A stretch of 64,000 bases of DNA, taken from contig CAMBEK010000008.1 in NCBI GenBank assembly GCA_945865565.1, positions 1 through 64,000 of the forward strand, read 5' to 3'. Shown one piece after another: positions 1 through 8,713 of the stretch; position 1 is the first letter of the stretch; each line of letters opens with the position of its first letter. The notes under the pieces are model-generated. The model did no database searches and was not told the origin of the DNA. It was given only the letters and a program-made list of their open reading frames with translations. A program made the translations under genes and the position numbers. The stretch comes from Pseudobacteriovorax antillogorgiicola (GTDB lineage Bacteria > Bdellovibrionota_B > Oligoflexia > Oligoflexales > RGVZ01).

Positions 1-846
1 GGCCAATTCATGGAAGCCGTCATCCTGCGCTATGAAAACCGCACGAGCCTTTGCGTCTCGTCCCAAGTCGGCTGCAAGCTCGCCTGTACTTTTTGTCAGA
101 CCGGAAAACTCGGTTTCTTCCGGCATCTGGCGGCCCATGAAATTTTGGCGCAGTACGCGTTAGCCAGCAGCATGGTGCGCGCAGAAGGCCGCCGCCTCTC
201 CCACGTCGTCTTTATGGGTATGGGCGAGCCACTGGACAACTACAAGAACGTCGTCACAACCGTTAAAACCATGTTGCGCCCCGAAGAAGAATTCGGGTTT
301 GGCCTGTCCAACCGTCATGTGACCGTATCAACATCTGGTCTTGCTCCACGGATCGTAGAACTCGCCAACGACGTGAAATGCGCCCTGGCGGTTTCACTTC
401 ACGCTTCGCGCGACGAGCTGCGGTCGGAATTGATGCCGATCAACCGGCGTTACCCGCTGAGTGAACTCAAGAACGCATTGACCACATGGCAGGGTATAAC
501 AGGCAGCAAAATCACCCTGGAATATATCTTGATCAAAGACAAGAACTGCGGCTTGCGCGAGGCCAAGGAACTCGTGAAATTCGTCCACGGACTTCGCGCC
601 AAGGTGAATTTGATTCCATTCAACTCGCACCCGGGTCTGCCTTTTGACCGTCCCGGCGATGAGGACATTCGCACCTTTCAAAAACATCTTGCTGACCGTT
701 CTATTCCGGCTCCAGTTCGTTACAGCAAGGGACTGGACGTCTCTGCCGCGTGTGGACAGCTTGCGGCCAAGCAGATCGAAAACCTGACTTCCATTCCTTC
801 ACGGAAGTCCGTGGTGGCGGAAGCCGCAACCCCGGCTCAACAATGA
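1..846 (+). CDS. rlmN: 23S rRNA (adenine(2503)-C(2))-methyltransferase RlmN, 5' truncated by window edge
   Basis: Radical SAM CxxxCxxC motif (SQVGCKLACTFCQTG), GMGEPLDNY, SLHASRDELR; frame open to base 1. Confidence 0.95.
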   Translation, partial: GQFMEAVILRYENRTSLCVSSQVGCKLACTFCQTGKLGFFRHLAAHEILAQYALASSMVRAEGRRLSHVVFMGMGEPLDNYKNVVTTVKTMLRPEEEFGFGLSNRHVTVSTSGLAPRIVELANDVKCALAVSLHASRDELRSELMPINRRYPLSELKNALTTWQGITGSKITLEYILIKDKNCGLREAKELVKFVHGLRAKVNLIPFNSHPGLPFDRPGDEDIRTFQKHLADRSIPAPVRYSKGLDVSAACGQLAAKQIENLTSIPSRKSVVAEAATPAQQ

Positions 847-1421
847 TTGCCGCGGACCAGCCAAAGTCAGCTCGGATGGCGATGGCTCCCAAATATCTCA
901 TTGCTCTCATTGGATTGCTTGTGACCGTCGCACCGGAACTGCAAGCCGGTTCTGTTTTTTACCTTCCACAATCCGTGAGCGATACCAGCTGCCCGGAAGA
1001 CTGTGAAGTTTTCGGGACAAAGGCCACCATCTGCACCGAGAAAAGTCCCCATCATTATGTCGGTGTGGCGATTTACTGCCGTTGCCCTGACCCACAAGGC
1101 AAAGGTCCATCATCTGTTGGCATCGTCTATGCCGTGGGCGGGACACCGGGGCCAAGTGATCTTGAATCTTTTGAAAATGGAAACTGCAAGGCCGGGGAAA
1201 CCGCAACTACCTCACTTGCTGTCCTGCAGGAATGTGCTGCGGCAAGCGAGCCGGATCTGCCCGATGCGGTGACCACCGTTGGTGCGCCAGTGACCGGTAT
1301 GAGATGCAGGAATGCCGCTGCTGCAATGATGGATTGCGTAAACGAACGAACAACCTACAGCAACTGGATTCCCGGTTGGAACTTTTTATCCCAGATCGCT
1401 AGCGCTGCCCTGTTTGATTGA
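843..1421 (+). CDS. Cys-rich secreted hypothetical protein
   Basis: ATGA overlap with the rlmN stop; hydrophobic N-terminus (YLIALIGLLVTVAPELQAG) followed by a Cys-rich mature part. Confidence 0.6.
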   Translation: MIAADQPKSARMAMAPKYLIALIGLLVTVAPELQAGSVFYLPQSVSDTSCPEDCEVFGTKATICTEKSPHHYVGVAIYCRCPDPQGKGPSSVGIVYAVGGTPGPSDLESFENGNCKAGETATTSLAVLQECAAASEPDLPDAVTTVGAPVTGMRCRNAAAAMMDCVNERTTYSNWIPGWNFLSQIASAALFD

Positions 1422-1450
1422 CGATCTCTAAAAAAAGATTCTTTCTTAAT

Positions 1451-2117
1451 CCGTCATCCTGAGCCACTCCGTCATCCTGAGCCTAGTGCGAAGGATCCTT
1501 TCTTAACCCGTCATTCTTCGGCCGTAGGCCGAAGAATCCTTTCTTCAAAATTTTTTTAAAAACGCGACTGCCATTTTTCCATTTTGACTGACAGGTGGGC
1601 GACGTCTTCATAAGTGGCTTTTTCCAGTTTTCGCGAAGAACGCGTGCCGATGGAATAACCGTAAATCAGCGAAGGGTTCTAGACTTTCCGCGGAAAGTCG
1701 AGAATCAGTCCTACTTAGACGAAGCCGAAAAATCCTGTCCCGCGGCGGAGAAGAAAGGATTCTTCGGCCTCAGAATGACGTGTTAAGAAAGGATCCTTCG
1801 CTAACGCTCAGGATGACGAGGCGGCTCAGAAGCGTGCGCACTTTCCGCGGAAAGTCGCTGTCCGCCGTTCTGGCGTTCGAAGGCTCAGTTTTGGTCCAGG
1901 CGAAGGATCCATTGGGGCAGCCAACGATGGGAGGCCCCGCAGAGCCGGCATGGCGCCACACGAAAGTCAGAGTAAAAGAAGAGGCCAGACTGCGCTCATG
2001 ACGCGACTGCGGGGGGCACCATCGGCGAGCGCCGGCCCGATGGATCCTTCGCCTGCTGGGGCTAAGAAAGGATCCTTCGCACTAGGCTCAGGATGACGGA
2101 GCGTCTCAGGATGACGG
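1451..2117. repeat. Fold-back repeat element bounded by 55-bp inverted repeats, with internal palindromes
   Basis: 1451-1505 is the reverse complement of 2063-2117 (53/55 by eye; the inner 37 bp are identical). Internal copies of GTCATCCTGAG / GAAGGATCCTTTCTTA in both orientations; perfect palindromes at 1513-1537 and 1682-1699. Confidence 0.9.
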
Positions 2118-3353
2118 GGGTGTTCCGCCGCCACTGCCGCCGCCGCGACCCCGGCGCCCACGACGCCGCCCGCGACCTTCACCGCCTTGCGGCTGGCCAT
2201 CTGGAGTTGCCGTGCCAGGTCTGGTGGCAGAGGGGACTGCCGTCGGGGCTTGCGGGGGTCTGGCTCTGGCTTTCTCGTTTTCCTTTTCTTTTTCCTTTTC
2301 TTGGCCCTCAAACCCGAAGTCTTCAAGGTGGATGTCCTCGGACCAGATTTCCGCCTCGGAAAGATCCTCGTCCACATGCTGTTCATCATCTGATTCGTTG
2401 GCCGTATCAGAAACAGGCATTCCTTTCGCCTGAGCGGGCCTGCCGCCCCGGCTGGTGTCGCCGCGACTTCCGCGTTCACCCCGGTCTCCACGCCCAGAGC
2501 GATCGCCGCGGGCACCTTGATCAGACTGCGGCCTCGGTCCCTTGTCCAGAACCTCAAGCTGCGCAATGGGAAGGGTTTGGATGTTACCAGCCTCATCATC
2601 GCTGATGACCATTACTCTTTGATTGATCAGGTCGGATTTGATCACCGTTGCGAGCACACCGTCTTCAATCACACGAACCTTGGCGCCCTTGCCGGGCATG
2701 ATGCGGCGCATTTCGGTATAAGTGTCGTTCTCGTACGTCAGACAGCACAGCAAGCGCCCGCAGCCACCCGACACCTTGGTAGGATTCAGGGCCAGATTCT
2801 GATTCTTTGCCATCTTGATTGAGACGGGAACAAATTCACGCAGAAAACTTGAACAGCAGAACTCACGTCCGCAAATTCCGATGCCGCCAACAAGTTTGGC
2901 TTCATCACGTGCACCAACCTGCTTCAATTCGACCCGGGCGAACAGCCCCGTTGCCAAGTCTTTAACCAACTCACGAAAATCAACCCGGCCCGGGGCCGAG
3001 AAGTAGACGATGATCTTGTTGCCGCCCAATTGGACCTCGGCCTTCAAAATGCGAAGATTCAACTCGTGGCGCTTCAAGGCCTCACGAGAAAAATTTTCGA
3101 CAAACTCAGGCGATTGCTTGCTTGGAATTTCAAGGTCTTTGGCAGACGCCTTGCGAATGATTGGCTTGAGTTCCTGATCGCCAAGTTCAGACCGGGCGAG
3201 GAGCTTCAGCACGGCGACTTCGGCCAAGCTCGGACCGCGGTCTGTTTCCACCACAACCGGATCGCCGATGCGAACATCGTAATCACCCGGAGTGAAATGA
3301 TAGATCTTTCCCGCGCGTCTGAATTGAACGCCAACAACGTTGACGGAGTCCAT
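2106..3353 (-). CDS. ricT: PSP1-domain protein, RicT/YaaT-like, with acidic and RG-rich C-terminal tail
   Basis: VGVQFRRAGKIYHF...GDPVVVETDRGPSLAEV; Cys motif GGIGICGREFCCSSFL...GCGRLLCCLTYE. Confidence 0.85.
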   Translation of the reverse strand: MDSVNVVGVQFRRAGKIYHFTPGDYDVRIGDPVVVETDRGPSLAEVAVLKLLARSELGDQELKPIIRKASAKDLEIPSKQSPEFVENFSREALKRHELNLRILKAEVQLGGNKIIVYFSAPGRVDFRELVKDLATGLFARVELKQVGARDEAKLVGGIGICGREFCCSSFLREFVPVSIKMAKNQNLALNPTKVSGGCGRLLCCLTYENDTYTEMRRIMPGKGAKVRVIEDGVLATVIKSDLINQRVMVISDDEAGNIQTLPIAQLEVLDKGPRPQSDQGARGDRSGRGDRGERGSRGDTSRGGRPAQAKGMPVSDTANESDDEQHVDEDLSEAEIWSEDIHLEDFGFEGQEKEKEKENEKARARPPQAPTAVPSATRPGTATPDGQPQGGEGRGRRRGRRGRGGGSGGGTPPSS

Positions 3354-3368
3354 GGATCATTCCCCAAT

Positions 3369-3404
3369 CAAAAATAAAACCCGCGCTTTCAAAAGCGCAC
3401 GGGT
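3369..3404 (-). terminator. Rho-independent terminator-like hairpin between holB and ricT
   Basis: Minus strand ACCCGTGCGCTTTTGAAAGCGCGGGTTTTATTTTT: GC stem followed by a T-rich tract; the holB TGA lies in the loop. Confidence 0.6.
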
Positions 3405-4258
3405 GCTGCGCCGACCATCTCGGCAGCAAGCTGTGTATTCAAGGCGATTCGTTGCCGGCGCGCCAACTGATGCAACCGGCTTAATGTCTGCCGACGAGAA
3501 CTGATTTTTTCCACCAGCAATGCAGTCCGCCCACCGGCAAAAGATTCACGGTACAATTCATTCAGCATGAGTTCCGTGCCGGCGGCAAATTCTCCGGCCT
3601 TCATGCGACCCTGACGGGCAATATGCTCGGCTGGTGCAAGACTGGCTGCGGCCAGCGGTGCCCGGATGAGTTCAGCAATTGCGGCACGCATTGCCGGGGG
3701 AACGTCCGCCATTGGCTCGCGTCCGGGAATACGCAACGCCAGCAAACGCGAGCGCAGGGTTGGCAAAAGATTGCGCGGATGCCGCGAAGTGATCAGAATG
3801 AGCGCACCCTCTGGTGGTTCCTCCACCGTCTTCAAGAGTGCATTTGCCGCTTGATCGGTCAAATTCTCTGCCTGGCGCAGCCAAATGACACGCCACGACT
3901 TGTGACCGTCACCCCGAACGGCAGAGTGCCATCCCACATGCTCGATTGCGTGACGAACCTGTTCAATCTTGATGGACTCGGTGGATGGTTGCCCGTCCTC
4001 GACCGCAGCACCGAGGCTAAAAACTTCAGGGTGCTCACCGATCTGAAAAGAACGGCATTCACAGCACTGGCCGCAAGGACCGCTGCTGTCCGCCCTTGAG
4101 GCTGAGGATTGGCAAAATAAATTCATGAGAAAGTTGCGGGCACATGACTCTACCGCAGCCGGAGCAGGCCCATAAAGCATCAGGGATTGCGGCATACGAT
4201 CACTGCGCGACAAGTCCATAAGCAATTGGGTGGGAGACAGGCTTGGCGATTGGATCAC
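3389..4258 (-). CDS. holB: DNA polymerase III delta' subunit
   Basis: SLMLYGP, Cys cluster CGQCCECRSFQ, NALLKTVEEPPEGALILITSRHPRNLLPTLRSR. Confidence 0.85.
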   Translation of the reverse strand: MIQSPSLSPTQLLMDLSRSDRMPQSLMLYGPAPAAVESCARNFLMNLFCQSSASRADSSGPCGQCCECRSFQIGEHPEVFSLGAAVEDGQPSTESIKIEQVRHAIEHVGWHSAVRGDGHKSWRVIWLRQAENLTDQAANALLKTVEEPPEGALILITSRHPRNLLPTLRSRLLALRIPGREPMADVPPAMRAAIAELIRAPLAAASLAPAEHIARQGRMKAGEFAAGTELMLNELYRESFAGGRTALLVEKISSRRQTLSRLHQLARRQRIALNTQLAAEMVGAAPVRF

Positions 4259-5001
4259 GTTGGCCCTCTCTTCAATATTCCAGGTAATGTTCCGGGAAAT
4301 ATTTCAGGGGCTTTATGGCGCAATGCCGCCAAGGCATCCGCCGTCAAATCACCCGGATTTTTAGTCGCATCAAGAACAACAAAACGTGATGGCGCGCGGC
4401 GGGCGCAATCAAGAAACCCGGCGCGGATCTTCTCATGCTGATCTTTGGAACCAGCATCGTAACGTTGGGCGCCGTCTTCGGCCTGACCCACACGGGAACG
4501 CACTTCACTGCGCTGGCTGGAAATTTCCACGGGACAATCCAGCAGGAACGTCAGGTCGGGAACAAGACCCTTCGTTGCAAAACGGTTGGATGATTCGAGC
4601 CAGACACGGTCCAGCCCGCCAACAGCCCCCTGGTAAACCATGGTGGAATCGGCGTAACGATCGCAAATCACCACCGCCCCGCGATCCAGCGCCGGCCTGA
4701 TCAAATGGGCCACGTGCTGTGCTCGGGCTGCCATGACCAGCATGGCTTCGGTTTCCGGAATTAAAGCCTCACCCGGCGGCGGATTGGCAAAAATGGCACG
4801 GATGCTGTTCGCAACGGGTGTTCCGCCGGGTTCCCGGGTCTGCACAACGGCAGAGCCCGTTGGATCGAGGCTTGCCGAAAGGGCAGCACAGAAGGACTTC
4901 ACGAAAGTGGTCTTGCCGACCCCCTCGCCCCCTTCAACGGTGATGAAAAACCCCTGCCCCACCAAACCCTGCCCATTCAAAAAGTCCCGCACGGTGCGCA
5001 A
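4255..5001 (-). CDS. tmk: Thymidylate kinase
   Basis: GFFITVEGGEGVGKTTF P-loop, TREPGGTPVA, CDRYADSTMVYQG; 4-bp overlap with holB. Confidence 0.92.
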   Translation of the reverse strand: MRTVRDFLNGQGLVGQGFFITVEGGEGVGKTTFVKSFCAALSASLDPTGSAVVQTREPGGTPVANSIRAIFANPPPGEALIPETEAMLVMAARAQHVAHLIRPALDRGAVVICDRYADSTMVYQGAVGGLDRVWLESSNRFATKGLVPDLTFLLDCPVEISSQRSEVRSRVGQAEDGAQRYDAGSKDQHEKIRAGFLDCARRAPSRFVVLDATKNPGDLTADALAALRHKAPEIFPGTLPGILKRGPT

Positions 5002-5101
5002 GACACAAATATGACCCTAGATTGCTGGGCCTTGACGCCCCTTGAATCAACCCAAAACAGATACTTTTACTCTAATCTTTTCATGGAGATACACCACTAA
5101 A

Positions 5102-5135
5102 AAAGCCCATCAAAGGGCCTCGACGAACGGGCTTT
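5102..5135 (-). terminator. Terminator-like hairpin in the tmk leader
   Basis: Minus strand AAAGCCC(N20)GGGCTTTTTT: 7-bp stem followed by T-run, upstream of the tmk start. Confidence 0.35.
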
Positions 5136-5192
5136 CACCCAACCCCCCGAAATCTGCCTACAAATCCCACCAGTTACTCCGATAACTAGCCC

Positions 5193-6956
5193 ATGTCAGG
5201 AAGCAACCGATACTACCTTGAAAAAAAGATCGCCCGTGGCGGTATGGCCGAAATATGGCTGGCCCGCCAAATCGGAGGCGACGGCTTTCAGCGCATTTGC
5301 GCCGTTAAAAGAATCCTGCCCCACTACGCCGAGGACGCCGAATACGTCCAAATGTTTCGCGACGAGGCGGAAATTTGCAAGAGCCTGCGCCATACAAACA
5401 TCGTCCGCGTCGAAGGCTTCCAGGCGTTTGGGCCCACCTGGGGCATGATCATGGAATTTGTGGAGGGGACAGACCTGCGGGCCCTTCTGCACCAGTGTTC
5501 CCTGAAAAAAATGCGGCTCACCGTGCCGATGGCAGTCTATGTCGCGTCGGAAGCCGCAAAGGGATTGCACTATGCCCACAGCAAAAACAACGAACTGACC
5601 GGTTCGCAGATGAATATTGTCCATCGCGACATTTCCCCGCAAAACATACTGCTCAGCTTTTCGGGTGAAGTGAAGGTCACCGATTTCGGCATCGCCGACG
5701 GAGGAGGCCGCGTCACAGAGACAAAGCCAGGAGTCGTCAAGGGCAAGTATTCTTACATGAGTCCGGAACAGGTCGCGGCAAAAAATATCGACGGAAGGTC
5801 GGACGTTTTTTCCCTTGGAATCGTCTTGTGGGAAACCCTGACGATGCACCGGCTGTTCAACATGGATACCGACGTGGAAACCATCCGACACGTACACGAA
5901 TGCCGGATTCCACCAACCCTGCGAACCCTCAACCCTGATGTCGATGCTGGGCTAGAAGCCGTTGTGATGCGGGCACTGCAAAAAGACCCACACCGGCGCT
6001 ATGAAACAGGCAATGAATTCGAGCGCGAATTGCGCCGCTACCTGGGTCAGCGCTATCCGGAATTTACTTCGGAAGACTTGGCTCGCTTTCTTGCCGGTGC
6101 CCTGCCACAGCGAAAGGCGGAGACAGCAAACGACATTCGCACGCTGCTTTCGCAACCGGTTCCATCCATCAATGAAACCCAGACGCCTTCAAACATTCCG
6201 TTCAAAAATTCAGGGGAATCGATGTTTCCCGTCACGGCCGGGCCCCGCAGCAATACGCCACGCCCGTCGCAAGTATCTTTCGCAAAGACCGTCCCAAAAT
6301 CCATCGCATGGGGAAAAGTATCCTCTGGAACGTGGCCGAGCCCAGGTTGGCTTTACGCGATGGTCGTTTTGGGGGGGCTCTTCGGTATCTTCATGCTTGG
6401 ACACATGCAGGTTCCGCTGACCGCAAAGCCGCCAATCCAACTGGTTGGCAAGGGCAACACCCATTCCGTCCAGATCGCAGTCAACGGCAAACCTGCATTC
6501 AATGGCAGCTACAAAAAAATACCCGTGGGACTGCGACTACCTCCAGGCCGTCACGTCCTGACGGCGCGTCGGGATGGGTATTTTTCAGACCAGGCCCAAG
6601 TCAACATCAAGCCAGGCTCCGTTTTGGACGAGGTCACATTCAACCTCCGGCCAAAGGGGGAGTTCGCCAGTGTCGCCGTGTCGGCAAACTGGGTAACCAG
6701 TCCCACTGTTGTGGTAAATCTCAATGAAGGATTCTACGTCGCCAGGCTGAAGACCAGCCCGAATGGCGAGGGCAAAGCCCAGCCAATCCCTGACCTTCAG
6801 GCCGGGCAGGAATACCGGGTGACGGCCTCCGTAGCGGAAGATGGAGGCCGCCGGGATGTTGCCTGCAGATTTACCCCGGCCCGGTTGCCCGATGGCAAAT
6901 CAACTATCCTTCACATCGACTTCGTCGCCAGAAACTGCACAATCTTCATCCGGTAG
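5193..6956 (+). CDS. Hanks-type Ser/Thr protein kinase with TM helix and PEGA-like C-terminal domain
   Basis: IARGGMAEIWLARQ, HRDISPQNILL, VTDFGIAD, SPEQ; PEGA-like LPPGRHVLTARRDGYF. Confidence 0.92.
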   Translation: MSGSNRYYLEKKIARGGMAEIWLARQIGGDGFQRICAVKRILPHYAEDAEYVQMFRDEAEICKSLRHTNIVRVEGFQAFGPTWGMIMEFVEGTDLRALLHQCSLKKMRLTVPMAVYVASEAAKGLHYAHSKNNELTGSQMNIVHRDISPQNILLSFSGEVKVTDFGIADGGGRVTETKPGVVKGKYSYMSPEQVAAKNIDGRSDVFSLGIVLWETLTMHRLFNMDTDVETIRHVHECRIPPTLRTLNPDVDAGLEAVVMRALQKDPHRRYETGNEFERELRRYLGQRYPEFTSEDLARFLAGALPQRKAETANDIRTLLSQPVPSINETQTPSNIPFKNSGESMFPVTAGPRSNTPRPSQVSFAKTVPKSIAWGKVSSGTWPSPGWLYAMVVLGGLFGIFMLGHMQVPLTAKPPIQLVGKGNTHSVQIAVNGKPAFNGSYKKIPVGLRLPPGRHVLTARRDGYFSDQAQVNIKPGSVLDEVTFNLRPKGEFASVAVSANWVTSPTVVVNLNEGFYVARLKTSPNGEGKAQPIPDLQAGQEYRVTASVAEDGGRRDVACRFTPARLPDGKSTILHIDFVARNCTIFIR

Positions 6957-7008
6957 GCGTCGACATAAAAAGCTGACGAAGGCACGTCATCATGTTAACC
7001 GTCTTGTC

Positions 7009-8463
7009 ATGGGACTCCACTTCACCGTTCGCGAAGAATTGATCATCGTTTATGGCGACACCTATCGCCATCGCGACACGATCAAGGCTTTGGGCGGCCG
7101 ATTCGATAAGGTTTTTAAGACCTGGCAGATTCCCAACAGCCCACAAGCTCTGGAAAAAGTACAAGGACTCGCTGCCGGGGCAGCCATGGTACCGGCAGCA
7201 TCTTCAGAATCTAAAACATCGACAGCAGGGGACAAACTAGCACCTTCGCCCGGCCGTGCCGGCGATGAACCTGCAAAAAACAATTCTGGAATTCCAGTTC
7301 GGGAATTGGTCACGGCCGTCGCCCAGAGCATTGCCACCGGTTTTCCAGGTCCCGTGTGGGTCATTGGTGAAATTGAAAATCTCGCGATTCGCCCGCAAGG
7401 AATTTTTCTCAACCTTGCTGAAACAAAAGAACAAGGTGGCCGCGAAAACTCAACAGGATCGATCAGCGTAAAAGCAACCATCTGGCCCAACGGCCTCGAA
7501 TACATGGCACAAATGCATGGCGAGGAAACCTTGCGCCAGATCATGCAGGACGGGATGAAAGTCCGCTGCCTGTGCCGCGTCGGATTCTATCGCGACCGCG
7601 CCCAACTCTCCCTCACCATTGAAAATATTGACCCCCTGTTCACGCGCGGCGCCTTGGCCCTCGCACGGGAAACACTGCTGAAGGAACTCCGGGCAAAGGG
7701 CCTTGACCGGATCAACAAGCAAATTCCGATGCCCGTTTTTCCATTTCATGTTGGCCTGGTCAGCTCAGAAGGCAGCCGCGCCGAAAGCGACTTCCTGCAT
7801 CAGATGGAATCAGGACTTTTTCCTGGCACAGTGCGTTTCATGCATGCTGCAACGCAAGGTGACAAAGTTCCGGTTGAAATCCCTGCGGCCATCAAATACC
7901 TGGCGGAATCCGGCTGCGATGTCATTGTGATCACGAGGGGCGGAGGCAGCGCAGCCGACCTGAGATGGTTTGATGCACCCGAGGTCGCTTATGCCATTGC
8001 GGGATGTCCAGTCCCAGTGATCGCAGCCATTGGTCATCACGACGACACTTGCATCGCGGAAGAAATCTGCCACTTGCGCCAGAAGACACCAACGGCTGCA
8101 GCGCAATTCCTGGTCGATTGTTTTGCCGCCGCGCGAAACCGGATTGATATGGCAGGGACCGGACTGAGAAATGCCATAGACCGAATGGCAGAGGTTCAAA
8201 TGCAGTGGTTCGAAGTCCTCGCGGGGCGCCTTCAAACAGCCGCCATGCGTGTCATTTCAGGCCATGCGTCAGATCTTTCGGCAGTAGAAATGCGATTGGC
8301 AGCATTGGATCCGAAACCTTGGCTGGAGCGCGGATGGACACGACTGAGTGTCAACGGAGAAACCATCGACAGTGTCACCAAGTTACGCAAAGGGATGCAC
8401 GTTCATGCGCGTTTAAAAGACGGGCCAGTGCAATTGATCGTTGAATCGATTGACGGGATTTAA
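7009..8463 (+). CDS. xseA: Exodeoxyribonuclease VII large subunit with extra N-terminal domain
   Basis: OB-fold VWVIGEIENLA, VITRGGGSAADLRWFDAPEVA, IAAIGHHDDTCIAEE, KTPTAAAQFLVD; start ATG 7009 chosen. Confidence 0.88.
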   Translation: MGLHFTVREELIIVYGDTYRHRDTIKALGGRFDKVFKTWQIPNSPQALEKVQGLAAGAAMVPAASSESKTSTAGDKLAPSPGRAGDEPAKNNSGIPVRELVTAVAQSIATGFPGPVWVIGEIENLAIRPQGIFLNLAETKEQGGRENSTGSISVKATIWPNGLEYMAQMHGEETLRQIMQDGMKVRCLCRVGFYRDRAQLSLTIENIDPLFTRGALALARETLLKELRAKGLDRINKQIPMPVFPFHVGLVSSEGSRAESDFLHQMESGLFPGTVRFMHAATQGDKVPVEIPAAIKYLAESGCDVIVITRGGGSAADLRWFDAPEVAYAIAGCPVPVIAAIGHHDDTCIAEEICHLRQKTPTAAAQFLVDCFAAARNRIDMAGTGLRNAIDRMAEVQMQWFEVLAGRLQTAAMRVISGHASDLSAVEMRLAALDPKPWLERGWTRLSVNGETIDSVTKLRKGMHVHARLKDGPVQLIVESIDGI

Positions 8464-8498
8464 TTCGATTTGATTTAAAAAACAGGCGGCGAAAGATA

Positions 8499-8711
8499 AT
8501 GGAAATCAAGGAATCAATCCGATACCGCGAAATGATGGATGAAGTGGAAGCCATCGTGCGCGATCTTGGACAGAACAAACAGGACCTGGATGAAGTCACG
8601 GCCAAAGTCCAGCGGGGCTACGAAGTGATCAAGGCCATGAAAGAACGCCTGGAACAAACCAGAATGCAACTCGAGAAAATCCGGCCCGAATCTGGCCCGG
8701 CCTTCACCTGA
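8499..8711 (+). CDS. xseB: Exodeoxyribonuclease VII small subunit-like
   Basis: 70-aa coiled-coil protein directly after xseA: LDEVTAKVQRGYEVIKAMKERLEQTRMQLEKI. Confidence 0.75.
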   Translation: MEIKESIRYREMMDEVEAIVRDLGQNKQDLDEVTAKVQRGYEVIKAMKERLEQTRMQLEKIRPESGPAFT

Positions 8712-8713
8712 AG

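Noticed and set aside
394-687. Numerous antisense or alternate-frame ORFs of 60-240 aa across the window (e.g. 394-687, 5196-5897, 23216-23887, 51265-51912)
   Set aside because: They lie fully within well-supported genes on the other strand or frame, show no recognisable domains, and fit the long spurious ORFs expected in moderately GC-rich DNA
1595-2605. ORFs 1595-1786, 1770-1961, 1780-2001, 1967-2599 and 2093-2605 as genes
   Set aside because: Their coding potential comes from the inverted-repeat element and the reverse strand of ricT; no conserved domain or RBS support
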